From contig JADZDM010000002.1 in assembly GCA_020851035.1 (NCBI GenBank), forward strand, positions 377,995 through 441,994: a stretch of 64,000 nt of DNA, given 5' to 3'. Shown piece by piece: positions 1-11,219 of the stretch (the stretch's first letter is position 1; each line of letters opens with the position of its first letter). The notes beneath the pieces were generated by a model. That model searched no databases, was not told the DNA's origin, and worked only from the letters and a program-made list of their open reading frames with translations. Position numbers and translations under genes: made by a program. This stretch comes from Gemmatimonadaceae bacterium. GTDB lineage: Bacteria; Gemmatimonadota; Gemmatimonadetes; Gemmatimonadales; Gemmatimonadaceae.

Positions 1-617
1 TCGCCGGTGCCCCAGCGGTTGACCCGCGCCAGGTCGCGGATGAGCTGCAGCACGCGCTGCAGCCGCTGCGCCCACGACGGCAGCAGCACGTCGGCGGGTT
101 CACCACGACGCACGCGCGGCACGTCCAGCGTCTTGCCCCCGACCTTGCCGGTGAGGAGGTCCTCGGCCGTGCCGTCCACCATGTTCACGAGGTCGTCCTC
201 GTGTTCGCGCTCGGTGAACGCCACGCCGGCATGGCGCGCATCCACGAGGCGCATCACCAGCAGGTCGCGGCGCGGGGCGCGCCCCTCACCCGAGTCGTGG
301 ACGCGCCGGGCCGCAGCGGCGAGCGCCGCACGGTCCACGCCGAACACGCGCATCACGCTCACGTAGGCGCCGGCCCCGCTGGCCTGCGGGGCATCCTCCG
401 TGCTGAACGCCGACCGCACGATCAGCGTCGCCTCGGCCAGCTCGGGGGGCAGCGGACAGCGGGCGGCGATCCAGTCGTGGACCTGGTCGTCCGGGACGAT
501 GATGCCCTCGGGCACCTTCAGGCCGGCGACGGCCGCACGGTGGAGCATCGCGGCCTTGGGGGCGGCGTCCCGCGCGCGCGGGTCGTTGCCGCCGACGGCG
601 ACGTAGTGGTCGCTCAC
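1..617 (-). CDS. PEP/pyruvate-binding (PPDK N-terminal) domain protein, partial
   Basis: This reading frame is open from a GTG at 617 to the window edge, about 205 codons, so the C-terminal part is missing. The translation has features of the ATP-grasp domain at the N terminus of phosphoenolpyruvate synthase and pyruvate phosphate dikinase: a KAAMLHRAAVAGLKVPEG start, an IVRSAFSTEDAP segment matching the family's R-S-S-x-x-E-D region, and GVAFTERE followed by LLTGKVGG. In that family the domain transfers phosphate from ATP towards a catalytic histidine. The GTG start overlaps the stop of the upstream hydrolase gene by 4 bp (GTGA), so the two genes are probably translationally coupled. I cannot tell whether the full protein has the phosphohistidine and PEP-binding domains of a true dikinase. 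Family assignment is fairly firm; substrate is unknown. Confidence 0.75.
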   Translation of the reverse strand, partial: MSDHYVAVGGNDPRARDAAPKAAMLHRAAVAGLKVPEGIIVPDDQVHDWIAARCPLPPELAEATLIVRSAFSTEDAPQASGAGAYVSVMRVFGVDRAALAAAARRVHDSGEGRAPRRDLLVMRLVDARHAGVAFTEREHEDDLVNMVDGTAEDLLTGKVGGKTLDVPRVRRGEPADVLLPSWAQRLQRVLQLIRDLARVNRWGTG

Positions 618-1381
618 ACCAGCTCGTGCGCCAGCGACGTGATGCGTCCCGCGTACGACACGGGCGCATCGAGCATCGGGAAGTGATCCCACGCCGGCTC
701 GACGACGACCTGCGCGTCCGGCAGCACGGTCGCGTACGCCTCTGCCAGCGACGGCGCCACCACCCGCTCGCTGCCGCCCCAGAGCACGGCCGCGGGGATC
801 GTGACCGGTGCCAGCGAGTCGAACCAGCGCGGCGTGATGAGGTCGAACATCCGGCTGAATGCGGCACAACGCCCGTAGTTCTCGAAGAACGCCGTCACCA
901 CGCGATCGGGCACCGCGGCGCGGAAGAAGCGCCGGCGCCAGATGGGGCGCAATGTGGGTGACGCGAGCGCCTGCTGCGCCAGCCAGCGCATGGCGCGGGC
1001 ACGGAGCAGCGTCGGCAGGAACCGCGTGTCGAGCTGTGCACCGACGGGCGAATGCAGGATCACCGCATGTACGAGGTGCCGGTGGCGCTGCAGGAACTCG
1101 AGCACGATGGCCCCGCCGACGCCATGGCCGAGCAGCACCCGCGGCGTGGGTGTGGCCTCCACGATGTCGGCCAGCCATTCCGCATACGCGCGCATGGAGG
1201 GCAGCGGCTGCGTGCGGCCGGCCGAGCCGAACCCCGGCAGGTCCGGGGCCACGAAACGGATGTCCTGCGGCACGCGCTCGGCCACCAGCGAGAACCGGAA
1301 TGCACCGCCCCCGTTGCCATGCACGGCAATCACCGTCACCGGGGTGACGTGCGGGGGAGACAGTGCGACGGTCTGGGGCAT
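614..1381 (-). CDS. Alpha/beta-hydrolase fold protein with missing nucleophile serine
   Basis: This 255-residue protein has the length and motif order of single-domain alpha/beta hydrolases. HGNGGG at about 21-26 forms the oxyanion-hole loop, DLPGFG at about 47-52 is typical, and a late histidine sits in WDHFP. The nucleophile elbow, normally G-H-S-x-G-G, reads G-H-G-V-G-G at 85-90, so glycine replaces the catalytic serine at 87. The usual acid position after the WGG segment is glutamate (GGSERVV). The protein is therefore either a non-catalytic member or uses another mechanism; a sequencing error is possible but needs a specific base change. It has no signal peptide and probably acts in the cytoplasm. 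It overlaps the downstream PEP-binding-domain gene by 4 bp. Substrate unknown. Confidence 0.85.
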   Translation of the reverse strand: MPQTVALSPPHVTPVTVIAVHGNGGGAFRFSLVAERVPQDIRFVAPDLPGFGSAGRTQPLPSMRAYAEWLADIVEATPTPRVLLGHGVGGAIVLEFLQRHRHLVHAVILHSPVGAQLDTRFLPTLLRARAMRWLAQQALASPTLRPIWRRRFFRAAVPDRVVTAFFENYGRCAAFSRMFDLITPRWFDSLAPVTIPAAVLWGGSERVVAPSLAEAYATVLPDAQVVVEPAWDHFPMLDAPVSYAGRITSLAHELV

Positions 1382-1511
1382 GGGATCGTGAAGCTATCCG
1401 CGTCGGGCGGGCAATGCAGCCGCGCCCGCTGCGTGGCAGCGTGCGGCGTGTCCGGTGTTCGTGTGACCAGGCAACCCCGCGGTCCGCACATGCGGCAGCG
1501 GACGTGGGCGC

Positions 1512-2270
1512 TCAGCCGAACCGCGGCGGACGCTTCTCCATGAATGCCGACACCGCCTCGCGGAACTCCGGGCCGCGCAACTGGGCGGCGAAATCGCGGG
1601 CCTCGACGGCGATGCGATCGGCGATCACCCCGTCCTCGCGCTTCAGCAGCGCCTTCGAGAGGCGCAGCGCTGCCGGTGCCTTCGCCGCCAGCGCCTCGGC
1701 CCATCCCATCGCGTGCCACTCGGCCTCACCGGGCTCACAGACCGTGTTGACGATGCCGTAGCGCGCTGCGGTCTCGGCGTCGAACGCCTCACCCAGGAGC
1801 AGCAGCTCGGCGGCGCGCGGGTGTCCGAGCATCCGCGGCAGGATCAGGCTCGATGCCGCCTCTGGCACCAGTCCCAGGTTGATGAACGGCAACGCGAAGC
1901 GCGCGGCCGGGTCGGCAACGATCAGGTCACAGTGCAGCAGCATCGTGGTGCCGATGCCGACCGCCACTCCATTCACGGCCGCGACGACCGGCTTGGCGAA
2001 GGTGGAGATCGCGGCGAGGAACTGCAGCACCGGGCTGTCGGCATCCATCGGCGGCGCGGTCGCGAAGTCGCGCAGGTCGTTGCCGCTGGTGAAGGCATCA
2101 CCGGTCCCGGTGATCACCACCACCCGCGTCTCGTCCGACGTCGCGGCATCGTGCAGCGCCGCGGTCATGGCGCGGTACATGTCCACCGTGAGCGCGTTCT
2201 TCTTCTCCGGGCGCGCCATGCGGATGGTCAGCACCATGCCGCTGCGCTCGAGCTGGATGTGTTCGGTCAT
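1512..2270 (-). CDS. Enoyl-CoA hydratase/isomerase family protein
   Basis: A 252-residue crotonase-fold protein, the usual length. The two oxyanion-hole segments are visible: FTSGNDLRDF at about 60-69 and NGVAVGIGTT at about 100-109. A glutamate at 137 in LGLVPEAASS matches the catalytic acid of delta3-delta2-enoyl-CoA isomerases more closely than the two-glutamate arrangement of enoyl-CoA hydratases, so an isomerase acting in beta-oxidation of unsaturated acyl-CoAs is my preferred reading. It is cytosolic, with no signal sequence. The gene lies between a hydrolase gene and a secreted Asp-box gene, all on the minus strand, but gaps of 130 bp and 84 bp give no strong sign of a shared operon. 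The ATG is followed at once by the typical first beta strand. Confidence 0.9.
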   Translation of the reverse strand: MTEHIQLERSGMVLTIRMARPEKKNALTVDMYRAMTAALHDAATSDETRVVVITGTGDAFTSGNDLRDFATAPPMDADSPVLQFLAAISTFAKPVVAAVNGVAVGIGTTMLLHCDLIVADPAARFALPFINLGLVPEAASSLILPRMLGHPRAAELLLLGEAFDAETAARYGIVNTVCEPGEAEWHAMGWAEALAAKAPAALRLSKALLKREDGVIADRIAVEARDFAAQLRGPEFREAVSAFMEKRPPRFG

Positions 2271-2354
2271 GCCCGAAGGATCACGCCCGGCGCGAGGGCA
2301 CGCCAGTGGCCGGTCGCGGCCACTGACGCCCCTCGCTGCACCGCCGGCACCAGG

Positions 2355-5300
2355 TCAGAAGATGACGGCGGCCGGCGCACGGTTCCGCAGGAGCTGCCGG
2401 AACGCCGTGAGGTCGGTGCCCATCACCGTCTCGTACTGTGCCCGCACCTTCTGCAACTGCGCACGCAGCACCGACTGCACCTGCCGGTGCGCCTCGGTGG
2501 GCGCGTAGTCCGACGTCGCGATGCTCTGGCTGAGGTAGACGAGCTGCTCGCCGAGCTTGAAGGGATACCGGATCAGGTCCTGCCCGCGCCCTGTCGTGCG
2601 CACCTGCAGGAGCTGCTCCTCCACGGCCAGCAGCCGCTTCTCCATCGAGTCGGCCTGCTGGCGCAGGTCGGTGAGCGTGGAGTCCCCTCCGAGCGTGGCC
2701 TTCACCGTGGCAAGCTGTGCCCGCGCCACCTCGAGCGCGTTGACCATCTCCACCACGGCGTTCAGGTCCGCCGCCAGTTCACCCGCCATCGCGGCCTGGG
2801 CGACGATCTCCGCATCGGCGGCGCCCGAGGACGGGTCGCGACGCACCTCGAGCGGCTGCGACTGCCGCTGCCCTGCCGCTGCGACAGTCACGGTGTACGT
2901 GCCCGGCGTGACGAGGGCGTCGATGCGGCCCAGCCCCGGCGACGCCTTCCCTTCCGCCGGATAGCGCACCTCGGGGGAATATGGGTTCGCCGCGCGCAGG
3001 AGCGGCTCCTTCGTCGCGTCGGTGGCCAGGTTCCACCAGACGCGGTTCATGCCCGCCTTGCCCTTCACACGCTGCGTGCGCACCACGGTGCCGGCGGCGT
3101 TGGCCATGGTGAGCGTGACGCTGTCCTTCGCGTCTGCCTGGAGCCAGAAATGCAGCGAGGCGCCATACGGCGGGTTGGTGCCGTTGACGGGATCGTCGTA
3201 GTCGGCGAACGGCGCCTCGGCGGTGCGGAAGCGATACGCCGGGCGCGGGGCGTAGAGGTGCAGCGGCTTCGACGCGATGTCGGCCGGGATCGCGCGCAGG
3301 GGCGAGATGTCGTCGAGGATCCAGAAGCCGCGGCCGTAGGTGGCGATCACCAGGTCGCTGAACTGCTCCTGCACGGTGATCCAGTAGACCGGTGCGTGCG
3401 GGAGGTTGCCCTGCAGCGGCTGCCAGCGCTCACCGTCGTTGAACGAGACGTACACGCCGTTCTCGGTGCCGGCATACAGCAGCCCGCGCCGCACCGGATC
3501 CTCGCGCACGACGTGCACGTACGACACTGGCGACTTCGGGATGCCGTTGACGACCAGCTGCCAGGTGCGGCCGAAATCGGTGGTCCGGTAGATGAACGGG
3601 TCGCGGGAGTTCGCCTGGTGCGCATCCACCGACAGGTATGCCGTGGCATCGTCGTACCGGCTCGGCTCGATGTTCGAGATCGTGCCCCAGTACGGCAGGC
3701 CGGGGAGCGCGGCGGAGAGATCGGTCCAGGTCGTGCCACCGTCCCGCGTGAGGTGCAGCTTGCCGTCGTTGGTGCCGGCCCAGATCACGCCGGCCTGGCG
3801 CGGCGACTCGGCGATCGCGAAGACCACCCCCGAGTACTCCACGCCGATGTTGTCGGGGGTGAGGCCGCCAGAGCGGATCATGCGCGAGCGGTCGTTGCGC
3901 GAGAGGTCGGGGGAGATCACGCTCCAGGTGCGGCCGCCGTTGGTCGTCGCGTGCACGTGCTGCGACCCCACGTACACCTTCTTCGCATCGTGCGGCGAGA
4001 GCGTCACCGGGAATGTCCAGACGAAGCGGTACTTCACCTCGTCGGCGGCATGCCCGATGGCCCCCTGCGGCCAGACCTCCACCTGCGTGGAGAGCTTCGT
4101 GCGCACGTCGTATCGCGTCACGATGCCACCCACCGAGCCGTAGCCGGAGGCGCTCGACCAGACCAGGTTCGTGTCCACGCGGTCCGGTTGTGCCCACCCC
4201 GACTCGCCGCCACCCACCGACGTCCAGGCGCCGCGCGGGATGCCGAACTCGCCAAGCTTGTTGTTCGACGGGCCCATCGTGGAGGGGCCGTCCTGCCGGT
4301 TGCCGTAGAGGTTGTACGGCACGCGGTTGTCGGTGGCCACGTGGTACACCTGCGCGATCGGCAGCTGGATGCGCCGCCAGGTGAGGCCGCGGTTCTCGGT
4401 GATCGAGATGCCGCCGTCGTGGCTCACGATCATGCGCGCCGCGTTGGTGGGATCGATCCAGATGTCGTGGTGGTCGCCGCCTGGCGTGCTGCGCACGGGC
4501 GGGTCGATGATCGTCTTCCCGCCGTCGAGCGTCTGCGCCCAGCTGGCGGTGAGGAAGTAGGCCTCGTCCGGGTTGTCCGGCATCGCCGCCATGCGGTTGT
4601 AGTAGTGCGTGCGGCCGGCCACCTGCTGGTCGTAGCTCACCACCTGCCAGTTCGTGCCCCCATCGTCGGAGCGCCAGAGCCGACCGCGCGTGGTCTCGCG
4701 GATGTTGGTGGCGGGCACCCCGTCACCCGCCTCGATCAGCGCGTAGATGCGTCCGGAGTTCGCCTTCGACATCGCGAGGCCGATCTTGCCCACCTGCGTC
4801 TCGGGGAGCCCATGGCCGGTGAGGCGCTTCCAGGTGGTGCCGCCGTCGCGCGAGGTCCAGATGCCGCTGCCGGCGCCGCCCGACTGCCGGCCCCAGGTCT
4901 GGATCTGGAGCTGCCACATGCCTGCGAAGAGGATGCGCGGATTGTTCGGGTCCATCACGAGTTCCGACGCACCCGTGCTGTCGTTCACGAACAGGACCTT
5001 CTCCCAGCTGCGGCCGCCGTCCATCGTGCGATGGATGCCGCGGTCCGGCTGCGGACCGTAGGCGTGGCCCAGCGACGCGACGTAGACGATGTCCGGGTTG
5101 GTCGGGTGCACCACGATGCGCGAGATGCGCCCGGTGTTCTCGAGCCCCATCTTCGTCCACGACTTGCCGGCATCGGTGGAGCGGAACACGCCCCACCCCA
5201 CCGAGATGTTCGAGCGGATGAACGGCTCGCCGGTGCCGGCCCAGACGACGTTCGGGTCCGATGGAGCCACCGCCAGCGCCCCGACGGACGACACCGGCTG

Positions 5301-5606
5301 GTCGTCGAACACCGGCTTCCACGTCACGCCGCCGTCAGCTGTCTTCCAGAGGCCACCGGAGGCGGCGCCCGCGTAGTACGTCGTGCGGTCGCCGGCCACG
5401 CCGGCCACCGAGGTCACGCGGTTGCCTTCCGGCCCCACGTGGCGCCAGGCGAGGTTCTGCAGCGCCGTGGAATCGACGCCGGCGGGCATCGCGGGCGTCG
5501 CGGGTTTCCGTTGGGCGCTCGCTGGTGCCGCGGCCGCGCCGAGCAGCAGGGCCAGACCGGTGGCCGCGCGCCAGCGTGGCGACGGCTGAAGTCGGGGAGT
5601 GGACAT
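2355..5606 (-). CDS. Secreted sortilin/VPS10-type Asp-box (BNR) repeat protein
   Basis: A 1083-residue secreted protein. A signal peptide covers about residues 1-31 (hydrophobic ATGLALLLGAAAAP, cleavage near ASAQ). The body holds many Asp-box repeats of the S-x-D-x-G-x-T-W type, for example SADAGKSW, TMDGGRSW, SRDGGTTW, SDDGGTNW, TRDGGTTW and TTDFGRTW, which build beta-propellers as in sortilin VPS10 domains and bacterial glycosidases. A C-terminal segment of roughly 300 residues after the propellers carries an FnIII-like piece and a helical stretch rich in Q, L and R. Proteins of this layout are common in Gemmatimonadota, Acidobacteria and Bacteroidetes and are often labelled glycosyl hydrolase, but no catalytic residues can be assigned. 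It probably acts in the periplasm or at the cell surface. Confidence 0.9.
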   Translation of the reverse strand: MSTPRLQPSPRWRAATGLALLLGAAAAPASAQRKPATPAMPAGVDSTALQNLAWRHVGPEGNRVTSVAGVAGDRTTYYAGAASGGLWKTADGGVTWKPVFDDQPVSSVGALAVAPSDPNVVWAGTGEPFIRSNISVGWGVFRSTDAGKSWTKMGLENTGRISRIVVHPTNPDIVYVASLGHAYGPQPDRGIHRTMDGGRSWEKVLFVNDSTGASELVMDPNNPRILFAGMWQLQIQTWGRQSGGAGSGIWTSRDGGTTWKRLTGHGLPETQVGKIGLAMSKANSGRIYALIEAGDGVPATNIRETTRGRLWRSDDGGTNWQVVSYDQQVAGRTHYYNRMAAMPDNPDEAYFLTASWAQTLDGGKTIIDPPVRSTPGGDHHDIWIDPTNAARMIVSHDGGISITENRGLTWRRIQLPIAQVYHVATDNRVPYNLYGNRQDGPSTMGPSNNKLGEFGIPRGAWTSVGGGESGWAQPDRVDTNLVWSSASGYGSVGGIVTRYDVRTKLSTQVEVWPQGAIGHAADEVKYRFVWTFPVTLSPHDAKKVYVGSQHVHATTNGGRTWSVISPDLSRNDRSRMIRSGGLTPDNIGVEYSGVVFAIAESPRQAGVIWAGTNDGKLHLTRDGGTTWTDLSAALPGLPYWGTISNIEPSRYDDATAYLSVDAHQANSRDPFIYRTTDFGRTWQLVVNGIPKSPVSYVHVVREDPVRRGLLYAGTENGVYVSFNDGERWQPLQGNLPHAPVYWITVQEQFSDLVIATYGRGFWILDDISPLRAIPADIASKPLHLYAPRPAYRFRTAEAPFADYDDPVNGTNPPYGASLHFWLQADAKDSVTLTMANAAGTVVRTQRVKGKAGMNRVWWNLATDATKEPLLRAANPYSPEVRYPAEGKASPGLGRIDALVTPGTYTVTVAAAGQRQSQPLEVRRDPSSGAADAEIVAQAAMAGELAADLNAVVEMVNALEVARAQLATVKATLGGDSTLTDLRQQADSMEKRLLAVEEQLLQVRTTGRGQDLIRYPFKLGEQLVYLSQSIATSDYAPTEAHRQVQSVLRAQLQKVRAQYETVMGTDLTAFRQLLRNRAPAAVIF

Positions 5607-5727
5607 GGGTGGGCTCCGGGTGGGAGTTCTGGTCCCCGCGCAGTCGGTGCGGGTCTCCTACGCTCGCGTCCGGACCTCTGGCACGCCAGTGGGAGCGGCC
5701 CTGTCGGCGATGGCATCGACAACAGTG

Positions 5728-5835
5728 TCCACGCGGAAGGCGCGGAAGCACGGAAAGGCCGTTCCGCGACGCTGGGTCCAGTGTGGCTGGAATCGTCGCT
5801 GACGAGGTTCACGCAGAAGACGCGGACACGGTCGA
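5728..5835. repeat. Short degenerate GCGGAAG-type repeats in an intergenic gap
   Basis: The 270-bp gap between the divergent Asp-box and patatin genes carries runs such as ACGCGGAAGGCGCGGAAG and a second cluster ACGCAGAAGACGCGGAC about 75 bp later. They resemble in style the intergenic short-unit repeats seen at 46.1 and 49.0 kb in this window but are too degenerate for me to call them the same element. Confidence 0.35.
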
Positions 5836-5876
5836 CGTCTCCACGAGCGCCATCGAAGCCGATGTATGTTGAGCGC

Positions 5877-6941
5877 ATGCACGCCCTGACCCTACGCGCC
5901 GGCCCCGACGCGCTGCAGCTGATCCGGGAGCGCGGACTGCGCGCGGCTGACGTGGACATCATCCCCGCGGCTTCCGGCGGCCCGAAGTGGCTGGCCATCG
6001 CGGGGCTGGACCGCTTCCTCTTCGGCCGCTTCCTCACCGGGACACGGGAGCGACCGATGCACCTGATCGGGTCGTCGATCGGCAGCTGGCGCATGGCCTG
6101 CCTGGCGCAGCGTGAGCCGCTGGCAGCGCTGGAACGCGCCCAGCACGCCTACATCCATCACCAGCAGTACACCGCGAAGCCCGGCACCGCCGAGGTCACG
6201 CGCGTGCTGCTGGCCGTGCTCCGCACGCTGCTCGGCGACACCGGCGTGGACGAGATCCTCACCCATCCGTGGGCCCGGCTGCACGTGATCACGTCGCAGG
6301 GCCGCGGCCTGGCGAACACCACCTCGCGGACCGCGCTCGGCACGGCGCTCTCGCTCGCGGCGGCGCTGAACGCCGTGAGCCGTCGCACGCTGGCCCTGCA
6401 GTTCCGTCGCGTGATCTTCAGCACCCCCGGCGACGGATCGCCGCTCATCGCCCTGCACGACCTGCCGACGACGCACGTGCCGCTCACCCGGGCGAACCTG
6501 CCGCTCGCACTGCAGGCGTCGGGCTCGATCCCGATGGTGATCGACGGCGTGCGGATCGCGAGCGCGCCCGGCGGCCTGCACTGGGACGGTGGCGTCACCG
6601 ACTACCACCTCGACCTCGCGTTCGCACCGGGCACCGGCCTGGTGCTCTATCCGCACTTCTATCCGCACGTGGTGCCCGGCTGGTTCGACAAGTCGCTGCC
6701 CTGGCGTCACGCGGCGGCGGCGAACTTCCGGCGCACGCTGATCCTGGCGCCAAGTGCGGCGTTCGTGGCGACGCTCCCGGGCCGGCGCATCCCCGACCGC
6801 CGCGACTTCCAGCGGATGACGGAAGCCGGACGGATCCACGCGTGGGAGCAGGTGCGCTCCGCCAGCACGGCGCTCGGCGACGAACTGGGTGACCTGCTCG
6901 CCGGCGGCAGGATTGCCGAACGCATCGACGGGTGGGGCTGA
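5877..6941 (+). CDS. Patatin-like phospholipase family protein
   Basis: A 354-residue protein with the patatin signature set. AASGGPKW at 31-38 is the glycine-rich oxyanion region, GSSIG at 65-69 contains the serine nucleophile (S67), and WDGGVTDY contains the catalytic-dyad aspartate (about D237). Patatin-like enzymes hydrolyse acyl esters of phospholipids. No signal peptide is visible, so it is probably cytosolic or peripheral to the inner membrane. I start at the ATG giving MHALTLRAG; another in-frame ATG five codons upstream (5862) cannot be excluded. The frame stays open far upstream, but that upstream part is antisense to the Asp-box gene and is not coding. The lipid substrate cannot be read from the sequence. 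Confidence 0.88.
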   Translation: MHALTLRAGPDALQLIRERGLRAADVDIIPAASGGPKWLAIAGLDRFLFGRFLTGTRERPMHLIGSSIGSWRMACLAQREPLAALERAQHAYIHHQQYTAKPGTAEVTRVLLAVLRTLLGDTGVDEILTHPWARLHVITSQGRGLANTTSRTALGTALSLAAALNAVSRRTLALQFRRVIFSTPGDGSPLIALHDLPTTHVPLTRANLPLALQASGSIPMVIDGVRIASAPGGLHWDGGVTDYHLDLAFAPGTGLVLYPHFYPHVVPGWFDKSLPWRHAAAANFRRTLILAPSAAFVATLPGRRIPDRRDFQRMTEAGRIHAWEQVRSASTALGDELGDLLAGGRIAERIDGWG

Positions 6942-6999
6942 ACGCCGCGCCACCCGTCGATGTGTTCATGTGCCCTGCGCCACGGAGTCCGGTCGCCGG

Positions 7000-7809
7000 C
7001 TACCAGCGCAGGTCGAACTCGTAGCCGTCGGCGCCGCCGCGCGAGTCATCGATGCGGATGACGGCCGTCCAGTTGTTCCAGGCGCGCGGGTACTCGGTGA
7101 TGGTCACGTTCCCGCGGCCGGCGAAGCGGCGCAGGTCCAGCGGCAGCGGCGCCGCGGGCAGGCCGGCACCCGACACCGAGTAGCGGACGTTGTAGAGCGG
7201 GCGGCCGCTGCGGGTCACGAAGGAGACATCGCGGCCACTGATGCGGATCTCGGCCACGTCATCCACCGCACCGCTCCAGCGCAGCACGCCAGAGCCGAAC
7301 GCCCCGCCCCGGCGGTCACGGTCGTCACGGCGGTCATCACGGCGACCGTCGTACCGGTCGTCACGGCGGTCATCGCGACGACCATCGTAGCCGTCGCGGT
7401 CATCGCGGCCACCGAACCCGCGCACCGGCTCCCAGGTCACGATCAGGCGGTAGCGATCCGCGCCCGAGGCCCGGTCACGCACGCGCACCCGCGCCGTGTA
7501 GCCGTTGAAGGCGGAGGGCTGCTCGATCACGTCCACGCCGCCACGACCGTCCTCCCGCTGCACCGACACATTGCCCACCATGCGCGGCAGCGCCTCGAGC
7601 ACGCGGAATCGCGCATCGGCGTAGCCGTCGTAGCCGTCGCCGCGGGTCTCGACACTCGCGCCGCGCATGACGATGATCGCCTCGCGATCCACGGTGCCAC
7701 TCCACACGAACAGCGGCCGGCCGTTCGCGGCGAAGGCGGGGGTGGCCGTGGCGGCGAGCAACAGTGCGCCACCCATGGTGGCGGCCAGCTTCGAACGAAG
7801 GCTCAGCAT
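7000..7809 (-). CDS. Secreted protein with two homologous domains and an Arg-Asp repeat linker
   Basis: A 269-residue exported protein. The start is placed at MLSLRSK because a typical signal peptide follows (hydrophobic AATMGGALLLAATATPAFA); the frame continues 24 codons upstream without signal character. Two similar domains of about 90 residues follow. The first begins LFVWSGTVDREAIIVMRG and the second VLRWSGAVDDVAEIRISG. Both later have a tract with V-x-V/I-x-E-x-P, then N-G/W-x-T-A-V/R-I/V-R-V/I, a D-R/S-x-G-A-D-x-Y step and a terminal beta strand ending in W. Between them lies a low-complexity linker of about 30 residues rich in R-D-D repeats. I do not recognise a named family. It probably works in the periplasm, perhaps in surface or envelope binding; that is inference from export alone. 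Confidence 0.82.
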   Translation of the reverse strand: MLSLRSKLAATMGGALLLAATATPAFAANGRPLFVWSGTVDREAIIVMRGASVETRGDGYDGYADARFRVLEALPRMVGNVSVQREDGRGGVDVIEQPSAFNGYTARVRVRDRASGADRYRLIVTWEPVRGFGGRDDRDGYDGRRDDRRDDRYDGRRDDRRDDRDRRGGAFGSGVLRWSGAVDDVAEIRISGRDVSFVTRSGRPLYNVRYSVSGAGLPAAPLPLDLRRFAGRGNVTITEYPRAWNNWTAVIRIDDSRGGADGYEFDLRW

Positions 7810-8033
7810 GATCAGGTCCTCACGACGACGCGAAGGGAAGCGGCGTGACGGCCCTGCGTCAGGGCCATCGGCGCGACGCACGCGCTCAGTGGTGCGGCGT
7901 CACCCACCGTGCAGTGCATCGCCGGTGCCGCACTGGCGCGGGGGGCGCCGGCTGACGCAGACGGTGACGTAACTCATTGCCAGGCAGCGTGTTGCACACC
8001 ACCGGCTGGCAGCGGTGCGCCAGTCCCCGGCTT

Positions 8034-8063
8034 GCCGACTGTCCGAACGGGAGGACAGTCGGC
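8034..8063. promoter_or_regulatory. Perfect 11-bp inverted repeat upstream of the hybrid kinase gene
   Basis: GCCGACTGTCC (8034-8044) and GGACAGTCGGC (8053-8063) are exact reverse complements around an 8-nt centre. The dyad sits about 100 bp upstream of the kinase GTG and 225 bp upstream of the divergent secreted-protein gene. No T-tract follows on either strand, so an operator or a leader hairpin is more likely than a terminator. The rest of the 7810-8161 gap (352 bp) shows no convincing gene. Confidence 0.5.
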
Positions 8064-8161
8064 GAGCGACAGGGAGTCAGTCGATCACGCAATGAGATGT
8101 GCGTTTTTCAATCATCGCGCGGCCGTTTGCCGCACGATGCGGACACCCATAGGTTCGCACC

Positions 8162-10429
<2,268 letters not shown>

Positions 10430-10468
10430 GAGTGGGCGAACCGGCGCGCTCAGCCGGGCATCAGCCGT

Positions 10469-11146
10469 TCATCCGGCGCGTGGCGCTCGCGTGTAGCGAG
10501 ACTCGATCGGCGTGAAGTACCGCACCATCAGCGCCACCAGGGCCGACCGCAGCCCGCTGCGTAACGGCTCCTCCACGGCCAGCATGTGGTCCAGCGCGGC
10601 ATGCATCGTCACCACGCTCAGCGCCGCATGCACCGCCGCCTCGTCTGCGGGCATCCCCGGACACCGATGCATGATCAGCTCCTGCACGAGTTCCTGCTTG
10701 TGCCGGTCGGCCTGCAGCGACGCCTGGCTCTTTCCCCCGCCGACGGCGTCCGTCGCACGGCAGAACGCCATGTAGCCGGGATGTTCGCATCCCATCGCGG
10801 TGAAGGCATCGATCATCTGGGTGAACAGCACGTCCAGCGGCAGCGACGGATCCTCGATGCGGCGCTCGCGGCGCAGGATCGCCGTGGCCGTGGCCGAGTA
10901 CCGATCGGCCAGCCCCGCCAGGATCGCGGACTTGTTCGGAAAGAAGTGATACAGCGACCCCACGCTCGCGCCGGCCCGGTCGGCGATGGCGTTCGTCGTG
11001 GCGGCGTCCACCCCGATCTCGCTCAGCACGAGCTCTGCCGCGTCGAGGATGGCCTCCACGCGCTGCTGCCCCCGCTTCTGCACTGGGAGCCGCACCGGCC
11101 GTGACTCGGCCGTCTTAAGTGCTTCCTTCGCAATGACTTCCGTCAT
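10469..11146 (-). CDS. TetR/AcrR family transcriptional repressor
   Basis: A 225-residue TetR-type regulator. The N-terminal helix-turn-helix is clear: RVEAILDAAELVLSEIGVD, then TTNAIADRAGASVGSLYHFF, then PNKSAILAGLADRY at about residues 30-82. The rest is the helical ligand-binding part. The start is at an ATG preceded by GGGAGG at a suitable distance; the open frame upstream is antisense to the efflux genes and is not coding. The gene is divergent from the TolC-adaptor-RND operon, with a shared 150-bp promoter region holding an inverted repeat over a TTGACA/TAGTTT promoter. The likely role is repression of the efflux operon and of itself, relieved by a transported toxic compound. The inducer is unknown. 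Confidence 0.92.
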   Translation of the reverse strand: MTEVIAKEALKTAESRPVRLPVQKRGQQRVEAILDAAELVLSEIGVDAATTNAIADRAGASVGSLYHFFPNKSAILAGLADRYSATATAILRRERRIEDPSLPLDVLFTQMIDAFTAMGCEHPGYMAFCRATDAVGGGKSQASLQADRHKQELVQELIMHRCPGMPADEAAVHAALSVVTMHAALDHMLAVEEPLRSGLRSALVALMVRYFTPIESRYTRAPRAG

Positions 11147-11219
11147 GACCGCCTCCCTGTCCGAGACCGGCGCCCGGCCGCGCCGGACCGCACCCGGAAA
11201 ATGGAAGATTCGCTCGGTA

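Noticed and set aside
1713-5876. Very long open plus-strand frame continuing upstream of the patatin gene
   Set aside because: It is antisense to the Asp-box gene, has no family motifs and has the histidine-, arginine- and valine-rich composition of a shadow frame in high-GC DNA. Only the last 354 codons are real.
7310-7400. Short tandem units that might be read as CRISPR or a MITE
   Set aside because: They encode the Arg-Asp linker of the exported protein in frame, so they are a coding repeat.
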